Assembly: GCA_044356745.1 (NCBI GenBank)
Contig: JBIKVP010000093.1
Location: 1 to 6,847 of the forward strand
Source of the DNA: JBIKVP01 sp044356745
Lineage (GTDB): Bacteria; Pseudomonadota; Alphaproteobacteria; Rhizobiales; Beijerinckiaceae
DNA: 6,847 bases
Direction: 5' to 3'
Shown: piece by piece, positions 6,722 through 6,847 of the stretch
Layout: each line of letters opens with the position of its first letter
Numbering within the stretch: the stretch's first letter is position 1
Program-made: the position numbers and the translations under genes
Notes under the pieces: model-generated
Told to the model about the DNA's origin: nothing
The model's input: only the letters and a program-made list of their open reading frames with translations
Database searches by the model: none

Positions 6722-6832
6722 TATACCCCTCACATTTGAAGAGTTGGTGTCTGAAGTATTTTGAAGTTATCGGATAGGCGGTCAACCCATAATCGTGCTT
6801 TTTGCGGAAAAGTGGTATTCAGGAAGCCAAGG
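6722..6832 (+). repeat. Right arm of the 111-bp inverted repeat
   Basis: Reverse complement of 1-111 with one transition (6750 T against the C expected from position 83). The inner boundary is 6722: the preceding bases differ from those next to the left arm. It begins 76 bases upstream of the murE ATG. Fifteen further bases to the window end cannot be compared because the left arm reaches the window edge. The two arms point inward and bracket about 6.6 kb containing every gene listed. Confidence 0.95.
6723..6764 (+). pseudogene. Copy of the ATPase gene's last 13 codons and stop
   Basis: Reading from 6723 gives IPLTFEELVSEVF and TGA, the same as the C-terminus of the minus-strand ATPase at 69-107 except Ser for Pro, caused by the single repeat mismatch. 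No further ATPase sequence lies upstream: the same frame has a TAG at 6705-6707 and an unrelated spacer. It is therefore either a gene-end fragment carried by a duplication, or not a true gene fragment at all but repeat-element sequence that the ATPase frame happens to read into. I cannot decide which from this window. Confidence 0.5.
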
Positions 6833-6847
6833 ATGGCCTTCACGAAG

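Noticed and set aside
1..6832. A defined composite transposon or known insertion sequence
   Set aside because: No transposase or integrase is encoded in the window, no target-site duplication can be seen, and I do not recognise the repeat ends as any named element.
1..6847. CRISPR arrays, tRNA or rRNA genes
   Set aside because: No regularly spaced direct repeats and no tRNA- or rRNA-like segments were seen in the gaps.

Overview
The window looks like chromosomal DNA of a Gram-negative alphaproteobacterium, probably Hyphomicrobiales. The evidence is the gene order yajC-secD-secF followed by a small Mth938-like gene, together with a MurE of the meso-diaminopimelate-adding type (DNPR motif). 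The order assignment rests on remembered synteny and protein style, not on a search.

Layout: (1) 1-111 is one arm of a 111-bp inverted repeat. (2) 69-1445, minus strand, encodes an ABC/SMC-like AAA ATPase with a C-terminal TOPRIM/DUF4435-like nuclease segment; it appears C-terminally short and its last codons lie inside the repeat. (3) 1446-1666 is the divergent intergenic region with a weak promoter candidate. (4) 1667-5064, plus strand, is a tight cluster of yajC, secD, secF and a Mth938-like (DUF498) gene, closed by a convincing intrinsic terminator at 5133-5155. (5) 5158-6645, minus strand, is a complete murE converging on that cluster. (6) 6646-6721 is a short spacer. (7) 6722-6832 is the other repeat arm, inverted relative to the first and identical except for one base.

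YajC, SecD and SecF form the accessory membrane complex that assists SecYEG and YidC in late export and membrane insertion. The Mth938-like protein is a common alphaproteobacterial follower of secF and belongs to the family of the mitochondrial complex I assembly factor NDUFAF3. MurE is a cytoplasmic peptidoglycan-precursor enzyme that normally sits in the dcw cluster next to ftsI and murF; here it stands alone beside a repeat, which suggests rearrangement.

The unusual parts are the edges. The ATPase-TOPRIM gene resembles phage-defence proteins (OLD/GajA or PARIS type), looks more AT-rich than the housekeeping genes in sampled lines, and ends inside a repeat that returns inverted about 6.6 kb away, next to murE. 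Either the end of this gene was duplicated, or two inverted copies of a dispersed element bracket the segment and one truncated the ATPase gene. Because the repeats lie at the window ends, an assembly artefact cannot be excluded.
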